The notes beneath the pieces were generated by a model, which had not been told where the DNA came from, searched no databases, and saw only the letters and a program-made list of their open reading frames with translations. A program made the translations under genes and the position numbers. Positions 16,855 through 26,453 of a stretch of 53,290 nucleotides of DNA are shown piece after piece. The stretch comes from GCA-2717185 sp964474755 (GTDB taxonomy: Bacteria; Pseudomonadota; Alphaproteobacteria; UBA8366; GCA-2717185), in NCBI GenBank assembly GCA_964474755.1, contig CAYYUG010000024.1, positions 1 to 53,290 of the forward strand. The letters are read 5' to 3'. Every line of letters begins with the position of its first letter. Position 1 is the stretch's first letter.

Positions 16855-17649
16855 GTGAGTAGCGGTTCATTATTATTCGAGGTTAAAGACCACGTGGCCA
16901 TTATCACACTAAATCGGCCCGCTCAACGCAATGCCATCAATCAAGAAATGAGCCGAAACCTGACCGAGTATCTGCAGCAGGTTCGGCACGACGACGATAT
17001 CCGCATCGCCATCATCACCGGCTCGGGGGGGTCATTCAGCGCTGGAGCAGACCTTAAGGAGCGCGCAGCCGGCGGTGGAAAACGGCGGGAGGACCAGTTA
17101 CCGGCGACGGTTATCGAAGCCGATCTGGCAGCGCGCTGGACGACAATGAAAATCGAAAAACCCTTGATCGCTGCGGTCGACGGCTACTGCCTTGCTGGTG
17201 GCATGGAACTGTCATTGATCTGCGACATCCGCATCTGCTCGACAACGGCGCAGTTCGGCTTGCCGGAAATCATCCGCGGCTTCTTTCCCGGCGGTGGCGG
17301 CCCCCAACGCCTCGCTCGCAGCATCCCACAATCGATCGCCATGGAACTGATCCTAACCGGCGACCGGATCGACGCGGAAACCGCGCTGCGTACAGGCATC
17401 GTCAGCCACGTCGTGCCACCTGAAGAGCTTATGCCAGTAGCGATGGATCTCGCAAAAAAGATCGCCGCCAACGCGCCACTTGCCGTGCGTGCGGTGAAGG
17501 AAGTAGCGCTCACCGCCATGAATGAGAGTTTCGAGCAAGGGATGCGGTTCGGCGGCGCTATGCGGTGGGTGGTTGGCCAGACCGACGACGCGAAGGAAGG
17601 GCCACGCGCCTTCGCCGAAAAACGCGACCCAGCCTTTAAAGGGCACTAA
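16855..17649 (+). CDS. Enoyl-CoA hydratase/isomerase (crotonase family)
   Basis: A 264-residue crotonase. The oxyanion loop is FSAGADLKE. Both catalytic glutamates of true hydratases are present: E118 in AGGMELSL and E138 in FGLPEII. The FPGGGGPQRLAR segment that lines the CoA pocket also fits. I chose GTG 16855 because GGGGAGAGG ends five bases before it and homology begins just after; the open frame runs back to 16807. It is divergent from the Baeyer-Villiger gene and convergent with the ThDP enzyme (11-base gap). It could act in side-chain or ring-opened acid degradation, but the pathway is unknown. Confidence 0.88.
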   Translation: MSSGSLLFEVKDHVAIITLNRPAQRNAINQEMSRNLTEYLQQVRHDDDIRIAIITGSGGSFSAGADLKERAAGGGKRREDQLPATVIEADLAARWTTMKIEKPLIAAVDGYCLAGGMELSLICDIRICSTTAQFGLPEIIRGFFPGGGGPQRLARSIPQSIAMELILTGDRIDAETALRTGIVSHVVPPEELMPVAMDLAKKIAANAPLAVRAVKEVALTAMNESFEQGMRFGGAMRWVVGQTDDAKEGPRAFAEKRDPAFKGH

Positions 17650-17660
17650 GGCTTTACCCG

Positions 17661-19379
17661 TTACTTGACACCACCATCGCCCGGCATGATCAAATTCAAG
17701 ATGGCTAGCTTACCTAGTTTAACGCTGGCATAGGCCGCCTCGATCGCTGCCGGGAGATCCGCAGGATCTTCAACGCGCTGGCAATAGCCGCCCACCATTG
17801 CGGCCGCCTGCTCATAATTCGGCCCCTTGATGTTGACCCCGTAATAGTCATCGTCGGTCACAGCGGTCCCGTCGGGATAGAAGCGCTTGTGGAAATGCTT
17901 CATCACCGCGTACTGGCTGTTATTGAAGACGAGGATTAGCAGCGGCAGATCATGCTCGGCCGCCAGCGCCAATGTAGGCACCACTGGGTTGTACATGAAA
18001 CTGCCGTCACCGATCGTCACCACCACGGTGCGCTCCGGAAGTGCCATCTTCACGCCAAGTGCGTAGCCCAAACCCTGTCCGAGGCCGCTTGGCGCCCGGT
18101 AGAAGGTAAACGGATCGTCCCACATTTGATGTTCTCGGATTTCCGTTTGGTGGACAATAGTCTCATCAACGATGCAAACCTTCCTGGGCAGAACCTCACG
18201 CAGGACTTTCATCACCAGGGGCGGCGTCATGGTCACGCTCCCTCCCGCAGCGCTTTCAGCCGCCGCAAGACCATCCTGCCATTCCTGATGGACGGTCTTC
18301 CACCGTGCCCGTCTTTGGGCAACCGCATCACTATCAAGGCCATGTGCCCGCAGCGCTGTGGAAAGGAGACGAAGCGTCACCGCAGGATCGCCTTCTAGAT
18401 AGGTCTCCGCATGCATGGTCTGATAGACCATGTGCTCCTTGAGTGGATTTTCGCTGATCGACACGATCTGCGCATCCGATGGCGTATTGCTCGGCGGGTA
18501 CCATGGCGCGCGGCTCTCGACCAACAATGCCAAATCCATTTCAGCCAGCAGAGGATCAATACGCTGGCCGAGATATAAGCTGTTCGATTTGGGGAAGTTT
18601 CCGAAAAAAGCTCCCTGCCCCTCGACCACCGGAATTGCAGCGAGCTCCGCCAATTCGACCAAGGCATCGAAAGCCTCTTGGCTTGGCCCGATATTCTCGA
18701 CAGAAATGACCGGACATACAGCCGCGGCAATTGTCTTGGCAACGCTGTCGATATCTTCCGGCAATGGTTGCAGTTTCGGCGCTTCGGGCACTGTCCGGGG
18801 CGCTACCGGTTTGGCCCAAGCTTCCAGCATAGTTTCCATGGGCACGCACAGATAGACCGGTCCCTTTGGCGTACGCTGCGCCATCTCCCCCGCACGCACA
18901 ATTGTTTCGTGCAGCGTATCGATGGACGCGATCTGCTGGGACCATTTGACCATCGGCTCGATCAGCCGCTGTGTGCCACCCGCGACACTCAGATTGCGAT
19001 ACCATTGTGAGCCCGGATCAGTCTCGCCTTCGCCGTAACCCAGCACCTCACCCGACATGATGACGAGAGGCGTCTCCATGGTCCCCGCCGCATCCACCGC
19101 CATGGCCCCCTGCATCACGCCAGCGCCGGCATGCAGCAACACAACCTGCATACGTCCCGATATTTTTGTGTAAGCCGTCGCCATATTGACGGCAATGCTC
19201 TCATGCCCGCAGTCGATATAGGTGGGGCCTTCAGCATCGTCGCGTTTTTGCCGCGCGAGCGCTTCCCAGAGGGGCGCCCACTCGGAACCCGGTGACGAAA
19301 TTACATAATCCGCATTTAGCCGACGGAATGCCTCTAGAATGGCCTCGCCACCGTCCTGATAATTTTTCACTGGCTGCAC
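17661..19379 (-). CDS. Thiamine diphosphate-dependent enzyme, acetolactate synthase-like
   Basis: A 572-residue ThDP enzyme with the three-domain POX layout. The catalytic glutamate of the Pyr domain is in CGHESIAVNMA (E60). The ThDP/Mg motif runs from GDGSFMYN (457) to FNNSQY (486). The middle domain is present but the acetolactate-synthase FAD and valine-regulation features are not evident. Decarboxylase, carboligase or C-C lyase activity on a 2-oxo acid are all possible. It is the last gene of a minus-strand run: amidase, DAO-type oxidase (4-base overlap between those two), then this gene after a 39-base gap. Substrate unknown. Confidence 0.85.
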   Translation of the reverse strand: MQPVKNYQDGGEAILEAFRRLNADYVISSPGSEWAPLWEALARQKRDDAEGPTYIDCGHESIAVNMATAYTKISGRMQVVLLHAGAGVMQGAMAVDAAGTMETPLVIMSGEVLGYGEGETDPGSQWYRNLSVAGGTQRLIEPMVKWSQQIASIDTLHETIVRAGEMAQRTPKGPVYLCVPMETMLEAWAKPVAPRTVPEAPKLQPLPEDIDSVAKTIAAAVCPVISVENIGPSQEAFDALVELAELAAIPVVEGQGAFFGNFPKSNSLYLGQRIDPLLAEMDLALLVESRAPWYPPSNTPSDAQIVSISENPLKEHMVYQTMHAETYLEGDPAVTLRLLSTALRAHGLDSDAVAQRRARWKTVHQEWQDGLAAAESAAGGSVTMTPPLVMKVLREVLPRKVCIVDETIVHQTEIREHQMWDDPFTFYRAPSGLGQGLGYALGVKMALPERTVVVTIGDGSFMYNPVVPTLALAAEHDLPLLILVFNNSQYAVMKHFHKRFYPDGTAVTDDDYYGVNIKGPNYEQAAAMVGGYCQRVEDPADLPAAIEAAYASVKLGKLAILNLIMPGDGGVK

Positions 19380-19418
19380 TCGCTCCGTTGCAGGGCAATA
19401 TAGCGTACGCTCAAGCCT

Positions 19419-20717
19419 TTAATCCGCACGCGCATCCTTCCAACGATAGTAACGCACCGCTGGCGCCAGAAACCATGGTTTGCCCCAATAGTAGGGTCGT
19501 GTCGGAAAATCAATTTGGGTCAGCGGGCTGTCACCATCTTCTAGGCCCAGCACCTGCTGTCCTATCTTAGTGCCAAAATAGCTGGATAGCCCCACGCCGG
19601 AGCCGCAATATCCCATAGAGTAGTGGATACCGTTGTGCACACCGAGATGAGGCATTTCGTCGAATGTGTAGCCGACAAATCCCATCCAGGCATGGCTGAC
19701 TTTAGTTGCGGCCAGATCAGGGAAGCGTTTCACCATTTCGGCGTGCAGCGCGGGCACCGCGGATGTCGGGTCTGTCTCGGCGATCGAAACTCGAGCCCCA
19801 AAAACAATCCGCTCGCCGGCTGGGTCGGTGCGGTAATAGACCACCAGCTTCCGCGTATCGTTTATCATCCGCCGCTTCGGGATTAACCGCTGGATCACGT
19901 CAGGCGCCAGCTTTTCGGTTGCGATTATGTAACTACCGATCGGAATTATCCGGCGCCGATGCCAAAAAGATAAACCTCCCGTGTAGCCATTGGTGGCGAC
20001 GATGATGTAGCGCGCCTGGATCGGCCCATTCACCGTCTCAATAGTGAAATCGCCCGCAGATCCCGAAATCCCCGTCGCGCCACAATGACCAATGACGGCC
20101 ACACCTGCCGCCCGCGCCCGGTCGAGCAATCCTCTGTGATAGGCGCTAGGATCGAGTCCAGCATGGTGCGGAAAGACTACGCCGCCATGGTAATCCGGGC
20201 TATCGATCTCCGCGTGCTGTTCCGCCTTCGGCACGACATAGGCGTCGGTTTCTAAACCCTGTAGCGGGTTCTCTATGGATTTGGCGATGACCTCGAACTG
20301 ACCCGGCGCGTGTGCAGCATAAAACCGACCGCATACGTTAAAATCACAATCCAAATTTTCAGCCGCAATGAATTCACCCATCCATTTGAGTGCATTGTGA
20401 CCTTCCTTAACGATATCATAGGCCAACTGATCCCCAACCTTGCGGCGTAGATCGGTACTTTGCGGCTTGATCGCCGTAGAAATCTGCCCACCGTTGCGGC
20501 TGCTGCAACCACTGCCGATAGCGTTCGCCTCGATGACGACCGTGTGCCGACCGCCCCGCACCGTCTGGATCGCGGCACATAGCCCAGTATAGCCCGAGCC
20601 AATGACCACCACGTCAGCTTTGGCGGGCAGAGTAGGTTCCGGTTCGACAGACAGCGGGCTGCGCTCCCACCAAAATGGCTCCGGCTTGTAGTGATGGGCG
20701 AACAGGAGCGATGTCAT
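19419..20717 (-). CDS. FAD-dependent amine/amino-acid oxidase (DAO family)
   Basis: A 432-residue DAO-fold oxidoreductase. The dinucleotide motif VVVIGSGYTGLCAAIQ lies at about 36-51, followed by the family stretch GSGCSSRNGGQIS. The N-terminal lead (HHYKPEPFWWE) and C-terminal GYCGSGVGLSSYFGTKIG resemble gamma-glutamylputrescine oxidase (PuuB) and related secondary-amine oxidases. Its start overlaps the amidase stop by four bases (ATGA), so the two are translationally coupled. A pathway in which an amide is hydrolysed and the freed amine is oxidised would fit, but this is inference. Confidence 0.85.
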   Translation of the reverse strand: MTSLLFAHHYKPEPFWWERSPLSVEPEPTLPAKADVVVIGSGYTGLCAAIQTVRGGRHTVVIEANAIGSGCSSRNGGQISTAIKPQSTDLRRKVGDQLAYDIVKEGHNALKWMGEFIAAENLDCDFNVCGRFYAAHAPGQFEVIAKSIENPLQGLETDAYVVPKAEQHAEIDSPDYHGGVVFPHHAGLDPSAYHRGLLDRARAAGVAVIGHCGATGISGSAGDFTIETVNGPIQARYIIVATNGYTGGLSFWHRRRIIPIGSYIIATEKLAPDVIQRLIPKRRMINDTRKLVVYYRTDPAGERIVFGARVSIAETDPTSAVPALHAEMVKRFPDLAATKVSHAWMGFVGYTFDEMPHLGVHNGIHYSMGYCGSGVGLSSYFGTKIGQQVLGLEDGDSPLTQIDFPTRPYYWGKPWFLAPAVRYYRWKDARAD

Positions 20718-22168
20718 GGAGCCGCCTCAGTAATGAATTGGTCAAGCCAATGCGCGACAGCAACCGTATCAGCATCACTGTCGGGCACACCCATCAACTG
20801 CACGCCCAGCGGCATGCCGTCCACCGCCAGATAGGGAAGAGCTAACGACGGGCCGCCTATCATCGTCCAGGGACTGACAAAACTTCGGCTGCCGGTTTCC
20901 ATATGCGCGCCCGCACGGTCTAACGCGTCGGCAGCCGCATTTGGCCGATCGACGAAAGGCGCCGGGCCACTGGATGCCAAAGTGATGAAACCATCAACCC
21001 CAGCGCCAATCTCCGCGACTATGCGTCGCGCGGTTTCCCGCTTAACAAGCGCTGCTTGATATTCCTCCCTGGTCATACTGATACCCCGCTGTAGCCGGGA
21101 ATAGGCCGTATCGCCGATGGCCCGTTCACGGCCGTAGGCGTCGATATAGGCGACAAATGGCCAACGCGCCTCATACATAACAATATCAGTCGCGAAATTA
21201 TCACAGTCGAGGAGCATGGATTCGAGTTTCTCGACTTTATGGGCGGTGCGGCGATCGACGATATCCACACCGGCATCAACGAGCGCTGCGATGAACAGCT
21301 CAAAAAGCTCGCGTATAGAATCGTCGATCTGAGACCAGCCGAGCGTATCGAGGCGCACCAAACGCGCGGGCTTCCTCGCTACCGGTAGATCTAACGGCCC
21401 TTCTAGTCCAGCATGACCGTTATGGCCGCCAGCCCGCTCTGCTATCAACCTCGCGGTCACCCATGCATCAGCCAATGTCGCGGCCATCGGGCCGATATGA
21501 TCCTGGCTCGGCGCTAACGGGTGCATCCCGCCAATATTGAGCGCACCCCAAGTCGGTTTGAAACCATACACCGCATTGAATGAGGACGGTCGAATCAGCG
21601 AGGCCATCGTCTGGTTACCAATAGCGCAAGGCACCATGCGGGCGCCGACAGAAGCACCGGAGCCGCTGGAAGAACCGCCGGCGGTCCGTGCAGTGTCGAA
21701 GGGGTTACGCGTCGGCGGCGATTTACCCATTGCGTATTCGGGTACTTGGGTCTTGCCTAGGATCACGCCGCCCTCCTGCCGCAGGGCCCAGACGCAAGCA
21801 GCATCGCGGCCACCGGACCAGCCCTTGAACAGAGGAGCATTCTGCTGCATCGGCATATCTTTTGTTTCGATGGTGTCCTTGATGCCGAACGGACAGCCAT
21901 CCAGAGGACCGAGCGCACGGCCCAACCGATAACGTTCGGTCGAGTCATCGGCCGCCAGACGCGCTGCCTCTTGGTCAATATAAGCGAAGGCACGGACCGC
22001 CGGCTCCAACGCATGGATCGTTTCCAAGCACCGCTCTAAAAAAGCTCGTGGTGTGTCATCCCCATCCTGAAACGCCAACGCTGAGCGTAAGAAGGATAGC
22101 CGTTCGTAGTTCTCAAGACTGTAGGATCCTTTACCACCAGACTCTGTATCGAGAGAAAATCGGCGCAT
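20714..22168 (-). CDS. Amidase signature family hydrolase
   Basis: A 484-residue amidase. The catalytic Lys is in PFGIKDTIE, the cis-Ser in GGSSSGSGASVGA, and the nucleophile Ser in QTMASLIRPSSF. The last motif is the QT-type variant rather than the DTGGSIR of GatA, so this is not a tRNA amidotransferase subunit. I chose ATG 22168 because GGAG lies eight bases upstream; the frame continues to 22192. It is coupled to the downstream DAO-type oxidase by a four-base overlap. Upstream on the same strand is a broken mlaF homologue. The amide substrate is unknown. Confidence 0.88.
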   Translation of the reverse strand: MRRFSLDTESGGKGSYSLENYERLSFLRSALAFQDGDDTPRAFLERCLETIHALEPAVRAFAYIDQEAARLAADDSTERYRLGRALGPLDGCPFGIKDTIETKDMPMQQNAPLFKGWSGGRDAACVWALRQEGGVILGKTQVPEYAMGKSPPTRNPFDTARTAGGSSSGSGASVGARMVPCAIGNQTMASLIRPSSFNAVYGFKPTWGALNIGGMHPLAPSQDHIGPMAATLADAWVTARLIAERAGGHNGHAGLEGPLDLPVARKPARLVRLDTLGWSQIDDSIRELFELFIAALVDAGVDIVDRRTAHKVEKLESMLLDCDNFATDIVMYEARWPFVAYIDAYGRERAIGDTAYSRLQRGISMTREEYQAALVKRETARRIVAEIGAGVDGFITLASSGPAPFVDRPNAAADALDRAGAHMETGSRSFVSPWTMIGGPSLALPYLAVDGMPLGVQLMGVPDSDADTVAVAHWLDQFITEAAP

Positions 22169-22242
22169 TAAAAATACTCCAATGGCGGACAAAGCGTACC
22201 GCGGGAAAAACCAGCTTCACCAGGCGCACAGTCCCAAATTAT

Positions 22243-23040
22243 TTAACATCGTCGCAACCGCATTTGGATTGGGCCAGTACCACACTGGTGAATTAATTGA
22301 TCGAAATACTCATTACCCTATTTATCAGCCTCTTCCACCGGGCCGCACCATCCGGTTTTACATTCAAAAATCATGGCAATGCGATCGGCGATGTTCCGTG
22401 CACCATCCATGTCGCTCGTTACAGAGACAGTCGTGGCGCCAATAATTTCCGCATTGCGCTTGATGAGTTGATTAATGTTATTCGTCATGATGGGGTCTAG
22501 TCCCGCCGTCGGCTCATCGATCAGGAGAATTTTCGGTGTGTCCGAGATCACCCGTGCGAGACCCACCCGCTTCTTCACGCCACCCGACAGTTCGTTGGGA
22601 TAGAGGTCGGCGACGTCTGAGTTGAGTCCAACATTACTCAATTTCTGGACCGCGATCTGCCGCACTTCCGTTCGGCCCATGTCTTGGGTCTGATCTAATC
22701 GGAACCCGATATTTTTCCAAACTGTCATGCTGTCGAACAGCGCCGATTGATGAAACAGCATGCCGGCATCGGCCTTGAACAGCTCGCGATCTCGGTTGGA
22801 AAAGCTGGCTGTGTCTTCACCATAGAACCGGAGCGTGCCGCTATCCGATATGAGCAGGCCTATTGTACATTTAAGTAGCACTGTTTTGCCGCAGGCAGAG
22901 GGACCGATAATCACCTAAGTTTCGCCGTGATCAACTTCAAGATTGATCCCCTTCAACACATGCTTATAACCGAATTTTTTGGTGAGGTCCGAGATCGAAA
23001 TTTTATGTTCTGTCCCAGATTCACTGTTCATTCGAACCAT
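22243..23040 (-). pseudogene. mlaF: MlaF-like ABC ATPase with two in-frame amber codons
   Basis: A 265-codon reading frame on the minus strand encodes an orphan homologue of MlaF, the ATPase of the phospholipid-trafficking Mla complex. Walker A (GPSACGKT), the signature (LSGGVKKR), Walker B (ILLIDEPTAGLD) and the C-terminal DQLIHQ..TGPIQM tail are all recognisable and in one frame. Two TAG codons interrupt it: at 22917-22915 (codon 42, just before Walker A) and at 22320-22318 (before the C-terminal tail). No frameshift is needed to join the parts. The natural stop is TAA at 22245-22243. mlaE and mlaD partners are absent. It sits out of place inside a catabolic gene run. A recent pseudogene is the best reading; the stop codons could also be sequencing errors. 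Confidence 0.75.
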
Positions 23041-23094
23041 ACCGTCTAAGAATTAGAAAAACGTACGCAAGCATCGATTTAATTCCGCAGTGTC

Positions 23095-23865
23095 TCAAAA
23101 CGATGCAGTCATGCCGCCATCGATTGTAAGAATTTGGCCGTTGATATAGGAGGCGGCCGGCGAAGCGAGAAACACAGCAGCTCCGGCGATTTCCTGCGGC
23201 CGCCCCCAGCGGCGTAACGGCACGCGGTTTTGTAAAAATTTATTCACCGCGGGACTATCCACCATCTCCTTGTTCGTCTCCGTCGCGAAATAGCCCGGCG
23301 CGATCCCATTGCAGCGCACACCGTCACCGCCCAATTCTACTGCGAGCGCGCGGGTCAATGCCTCGAGACCACCCTTCGCCGCGGTGTAGGCGATGTCGCC
23401 AGCTCGCGCAAAGGGTCCGGCGATCGAAGTAATGTTGACGATGGCACCATCACCCCGTTCTGCCATGCCAGGCGCGATAGCCCGCGCTAAGGCATAGGCC
23501 GACGTCAAGTTAACATCGAGCATCTCGCTGAATTTCTCAGGCGGTGTATTCGGAATCTTTTTACGGTGCCGCATGCCTACATTATTGACCAGGATATCGA
23601 TCTTTCCTTCGAACCCAGCAATCCAAGCATCACTAGCCGTGCGATCCGCCAAATCGAACTGCGCGGCCGCCGCAGACAGGCCCATCGTTACAAGCGATTC
23701 CACGCGCATGCTGAGAACCGACAGATCACGTCCGTTCAGCAAAACATGGGCACCCGCTTGTGCCATAGCTCTGGCAATCTCCCAGCCTAGCCCGCGGCCC
23801 GAACCAGTCACCAGCGCGTTGCGCCCCGCTAGGCTGAAGCGGATATTGTGATCGGACGCGGCCAT
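23095..23865 (-). CDS. Short-chain dehydrogenase/reductase
   Basis: A 256-residue classical SDR. The cofactor motif is TGSGRGLGWEIA, the NNVG motif lies at ILVNNVGMRH, the catalytic Ser is in NITSIAG, and the Y-x-x-x-K pair is YTAAK. Arginine residues after the first motif (NGRD) suggest NADP(H). It resembles gluconate 5-dehydrogenase and 3-oxoacyl reductase relatives; the substrate cannot be set. It follows the PhyH oxygenase by nine bases on the same strand, so the two are almost certainly one transcript. Hydroxylation followed by oxidation to a ketone is a reasonable but unproved partnership. Confidence 0.87.
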   Translation of the reverse strand: MAASDHNIRFSLAGRNALVTGSGRGLGWEIARAMAQAGAHVLLNGRDLSVLSMRVESLVTMGLSAAAAQFDLADRTASDAWIAGFEGKIDILVNNVGMRHRKKIPNTPPEKFSEMLDVNLTSAYALARAIAPGMAERGDGAIVNITSIAGPFARAGDIAYTAAKGGLEALTRALAVELGGDGVRCNGIAPGYFATETNKEMVDSPAVNKFLQNRVPLRRWGRPQEIAGAAVFLASPAASYINGQILTIDGGMTASF

Positions 23866-23874
23866 GGCGTTTCG

Positions 23875-24705
23875 TCACGATGCCTTAATCGCCTCGGGCA
23901 CGTAGGCCTGGCTTGTGAAGTGCTCCTCATCGCCAGAAGCAAATTTCAATCCCGCCTCCAAGATAGCCTCATCACCGACCTTTTCGAGCGGCACGTAATA
24001 ACGGTCATCAATCTTGGTGATCGTGTCGTTGCTAACCGCATTGTAGCATACAATCAGGGTCCAACGTCGTTTCGGCGAACGGTTTTGGGCAGATCGGTGC
24101 AATGTGTTGCTGTGGAAAATCAAAACATCGCCAGGGTCGAGTTCACACAGCACGACCTCATGCTGCGCGGTGATATGCTCCATACGCGCCGGATCGGCAG
24201 AGTTCTGTTTTTCCGTAACCTGCAAATGGTCAATACGACCCAGCTTGTGCGAGCCCTTAACGACTTGCAGGCAGCCGTTGTTTTGGTCCGACCGGTCGAG
24301 AGCGATCATCATGCTCAGCATGTCGGGCCGCAGGCAGCCATTATAATACCAGTAACCGTAATCCTGATGCCATTCCCAAGCCCCGCCGCCGAATGGGTCC
24401 TTCGCGGTCAATTTGGATTGGAAGTGGTATACCGCTTCGCCGATCAAGGTCTCTGCAGTATCAACGAGGCGGGCGCTGCGCGCCGCTAGCCCATAGACGC
24501 TGTCACCCGCCCGATTCCATAGGGAAATCCGAGTCCCACCACCTTCCGTATCCGGCCGGATCAGCGAATGTGCAGAAACCTTGGGGTCCTCCTCCATCGC
24601 CCGGCGCAGCAAGTCTGCTTCAGCCGGTGTAAAGACCTCCCGCGCAATAACATATCCGTCTTCTTGATAGGCCTGCACCTGATCCGATGTGAGGATGCAT
24701 GGCAT
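23875..24705 (-). CDS. Phytanoyl-CoA dioxygenase (PhyH) family protein
   Basis: A 276-residue Fe(II)/2-oxoglutarate oxygenase. The N-terminus (LTSDQVQAYQEDGYVIARE) is typical of PhyH. The iron HxD is in WEWHQDYGYW, the distal His is in NTLHRSAQNRS, and the 2-oxoglutarate-binding Arg follows. Members hydroxylate many small molecules, including phytanoyl-CoA, ectoine and methylphosphonate-type compounds. The start has a strong AAAAGGAGAG site. It lies between hyuB (53-base gap) and the SDR (9-base gap) in one minus-strand run. A decayed second PhyH start exists at 42498. Substrate unknown. Confidence 0.88.
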   Translation of the reverse strand: MPCILTSDQVQAYQEDGYVIAREVFTPAEADLLRRAMEEDPKVSAHSLIRPDTEGGGTRISLWNRAGDSVYGLAARSARLVDTAETLIGEAVYHFQSKLTAKDPFGGGAWEWHQDYGYWYYNGCLRPDMLSMMIALDRSDQNNGCLQVVKGSHKLGRIDHLQVTEKQNSADPARMEHITAQHEVVLCELDPGDVLIFHSNTLHRSAQNRSPKRRWTLIVCYNAVSNDTITKIDDRYYVPLEKVGDEAILEAGLKFASGDEEHFTSQAYVPEAIKAS

Positions 24706-24758
24706 GGCTCTCTCCTTTTTGTATCAACGAAAGCCTATAATTCAGCTTAAGCATGACC

Positions 24759-26453
24759 TTATTTCTCGTTCACTCCATAGGTTTCAAACGCGGCCCGAGC
24801 ACTGACATAGCCGTCAGCCACATCGTCGCGCACCGCCTGCGGATCACGATCCTTCGGATCGCCGTATCCTCCGGCACCGGAAAGCCGATAGCTGATCACC
24901 TCGCCCTGATTGATCTCGCGCATCTCCTTTGAGCCGAGGGGCTCGGCGTTGCCATCAGGATTGAGGATAATCTCCGCCAGTTGCCCTGGCTGGCCGCCGA
25001 ACACCCCATAGGGCTGAAACTTGTGACGGTCACTCAGTATCGAAAGCGTGGCGCTGCTGTTCAACATTTCCACGTCCTTACGCACGCCGCAGCCCCCCCG
25101 ATACCGCCCCGCGCCGGCCGAATCTGTGATCATCTCGAAACGGTGGATGCGGATCGGATTTTGTGTCTCCTGCACTTCGATCGGAATATTGGCGCAGTTC
25201 ATGACAGGGCTCAGCGCCTCGACACCATCGCTTTTCACCCGCCCACCATAGCCAGCGAAAATCAAATCATAGACAACGAAAGGCTCACCCGTCTCGTCAT
25301 CGAGGCCGCCGAGATTGGGATTGCACCAGTGCGAGAAGGCGCCCATCGCCTTCTCCGGAAGGACCTTGGAGAAGGCGCCATTGATCGCATCGAACATACG
25401 AATTTGCAGCGCAGCCCGGCCACCGCTCGGGGCGGGGAAGATAGGGTTGAAGAAGCTGCCTTCCTTAGCCTGAGTGATGATCGGCCGGATGCCGCCTGCA
25501 TTCTGCGGCAGCATAGGATCGAGAAATACCTTCACCGCGAACAAAGTGTAGGCCCGCGTATAGTTTATATAGGAGTTGATCGCAGCCGGCACCTGTTCAC
25601 TACTACGCGAATAGTCCACGGTGATCTGATCATCCTCGACGATGACGTCTACTGCGACCTTGATCGGCGGCGTGTCCTCGCCATAATCGTCCATTTGGTC
25701 TTCAAAGCTGTATGTGCCATTCGGCACGTTGCGCAGCACATTTCGGATCCGATCCTCCGACCGGTCGAGGATAGCGTCATAGGCGCGCTCCAACTGAGCG
25801 GTGCCGTAGGTCTTATAAAACTCGACATAGCGTTCAGCGCCCGTCCAATTGGCATTGAGCTGGGCACGAAAATCGCCGCGCACCTTCTCCGGCACTCGGA
25901 CATTGCCCAAGATCAGGCGAAGCATATCGGGATCAAAATCACCGTCCCTCACCACGCGTACCGGCAGAATACGAAGACCCTCCTGGAATGCTTCGGTAAC
26001 CCCTAACACCTTTTGCGAGCCGGGCGCCGCTCCACCTACATCGATCTGATGGGCAATATTGACAATGTATCCGATAACCTCTCCATCCAGAAAAGCCGGC
26101 GTGATCAGGAAACAATCCGGAAAATGCCCGGAGCCCAAGTAGGAATCATTGACTAGAATGCCATCACCCGGCTTTAAGCTCTCCGGCGGGTGATACTCAA
26201 GAGCACTCTTAACCACGTAGGGCATTGAGCCGAGATGCCCAGGCGAAAAGTTGCCCTGAGCGATCAACCTCGCGTGCCGGTCGAAGATCCCGGTAGAAAA
26301 ATCCTGCGCCTCGCGAACGGCTTCGGAATAGGCGGTGCAGCACAGGGTGCTGCCGACCTCTTCTGCGATGGACAGCAATCCGTTCCAGATTACCGAAAGC
26401 GCGATCGGGTCTATCGGTTCATTATTGCTTTTCTCCGTGTCACGCATAATCAT
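24759..26453 (-). CDS. hyuB: Hydantoinase/oxoprolinase subunit B
   Basis: A 564-residue HyuB-type subunit that works with HyuA in ATP-dependent ring opening of N-methylhydantoin, 5-oxoproline or related cyclic amides; close relatives are acetone and acetophenone carboxylase subunits. The N-terminal block DPIALSVIWNGLLSIAEEVG and the segment FSTGIFDRHARLIAQG are family hallmarks. The C-terminal GAGRYRGGCGVRKDVEM and SYRLSGAGGYGDPKDR also fit. It overlaps hyuA by four bases, so the two subunits are coupled. A large open frame on the opposite strand (24981-26006) is a codon-usage shadow. Which substrate is used cannot be told from sequence alone. Confidence 0.92.
   Translation of the reverse strand: MIMRDTEKSNNEPIDPIALSVIWNGLLSIAEEVGSTLCCTAYSEAVREAQDFSTGIFDRHARLIAQGNFSPGHLGSMPYVVKSALEYHPPESLKPGDGILVNDSYLGSGHFPDCFLITPAFLDGEVIGYIVNIAHQIDVGGAAPGSQKVLGVTEAFQEGLRILPVRVVRDGDFDPDMLRLILGNVRVPEKVRGDFRAQLNANWTGAERYVEFYKTYGTAQLERAYDAILDRSEDRIRNVLRNVPNGTYSFEDQMDDYGEDTPPIKVAVDVIVEDDQITVDYSRSSEQVPAAINSYINYTRAYTLFAVKVFLDPMLPQNAGGIRPIITQAKEGSFFNPIFPAPSGGRAALQIRMFDAINGAFSKVLPEKAMGAFSHWCNPNLGGLDDETGEPFVVYDLIFAGYGGRVKSDGVEALSPVMNCANIPIEVQETQNPIRIHRFEMITDSAGAGRYRGGCGVRKDVEMLNSSATLSILSDRHKFQPYGVFGGQPGQLAEIILNPDGNAEPLGSKEMREINQGEVISYRLSGAGGYGDPKDRDPQAVRDDVADGYVSARAAFETYGVNEK

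Noticed and set aside
24981..26006. 341-codon open frame on + inside hyuB
   Set aside because: It lies wholly antisense to a firmly identified gene, has no family resemblance and is explained by the codon bias of hyuB.
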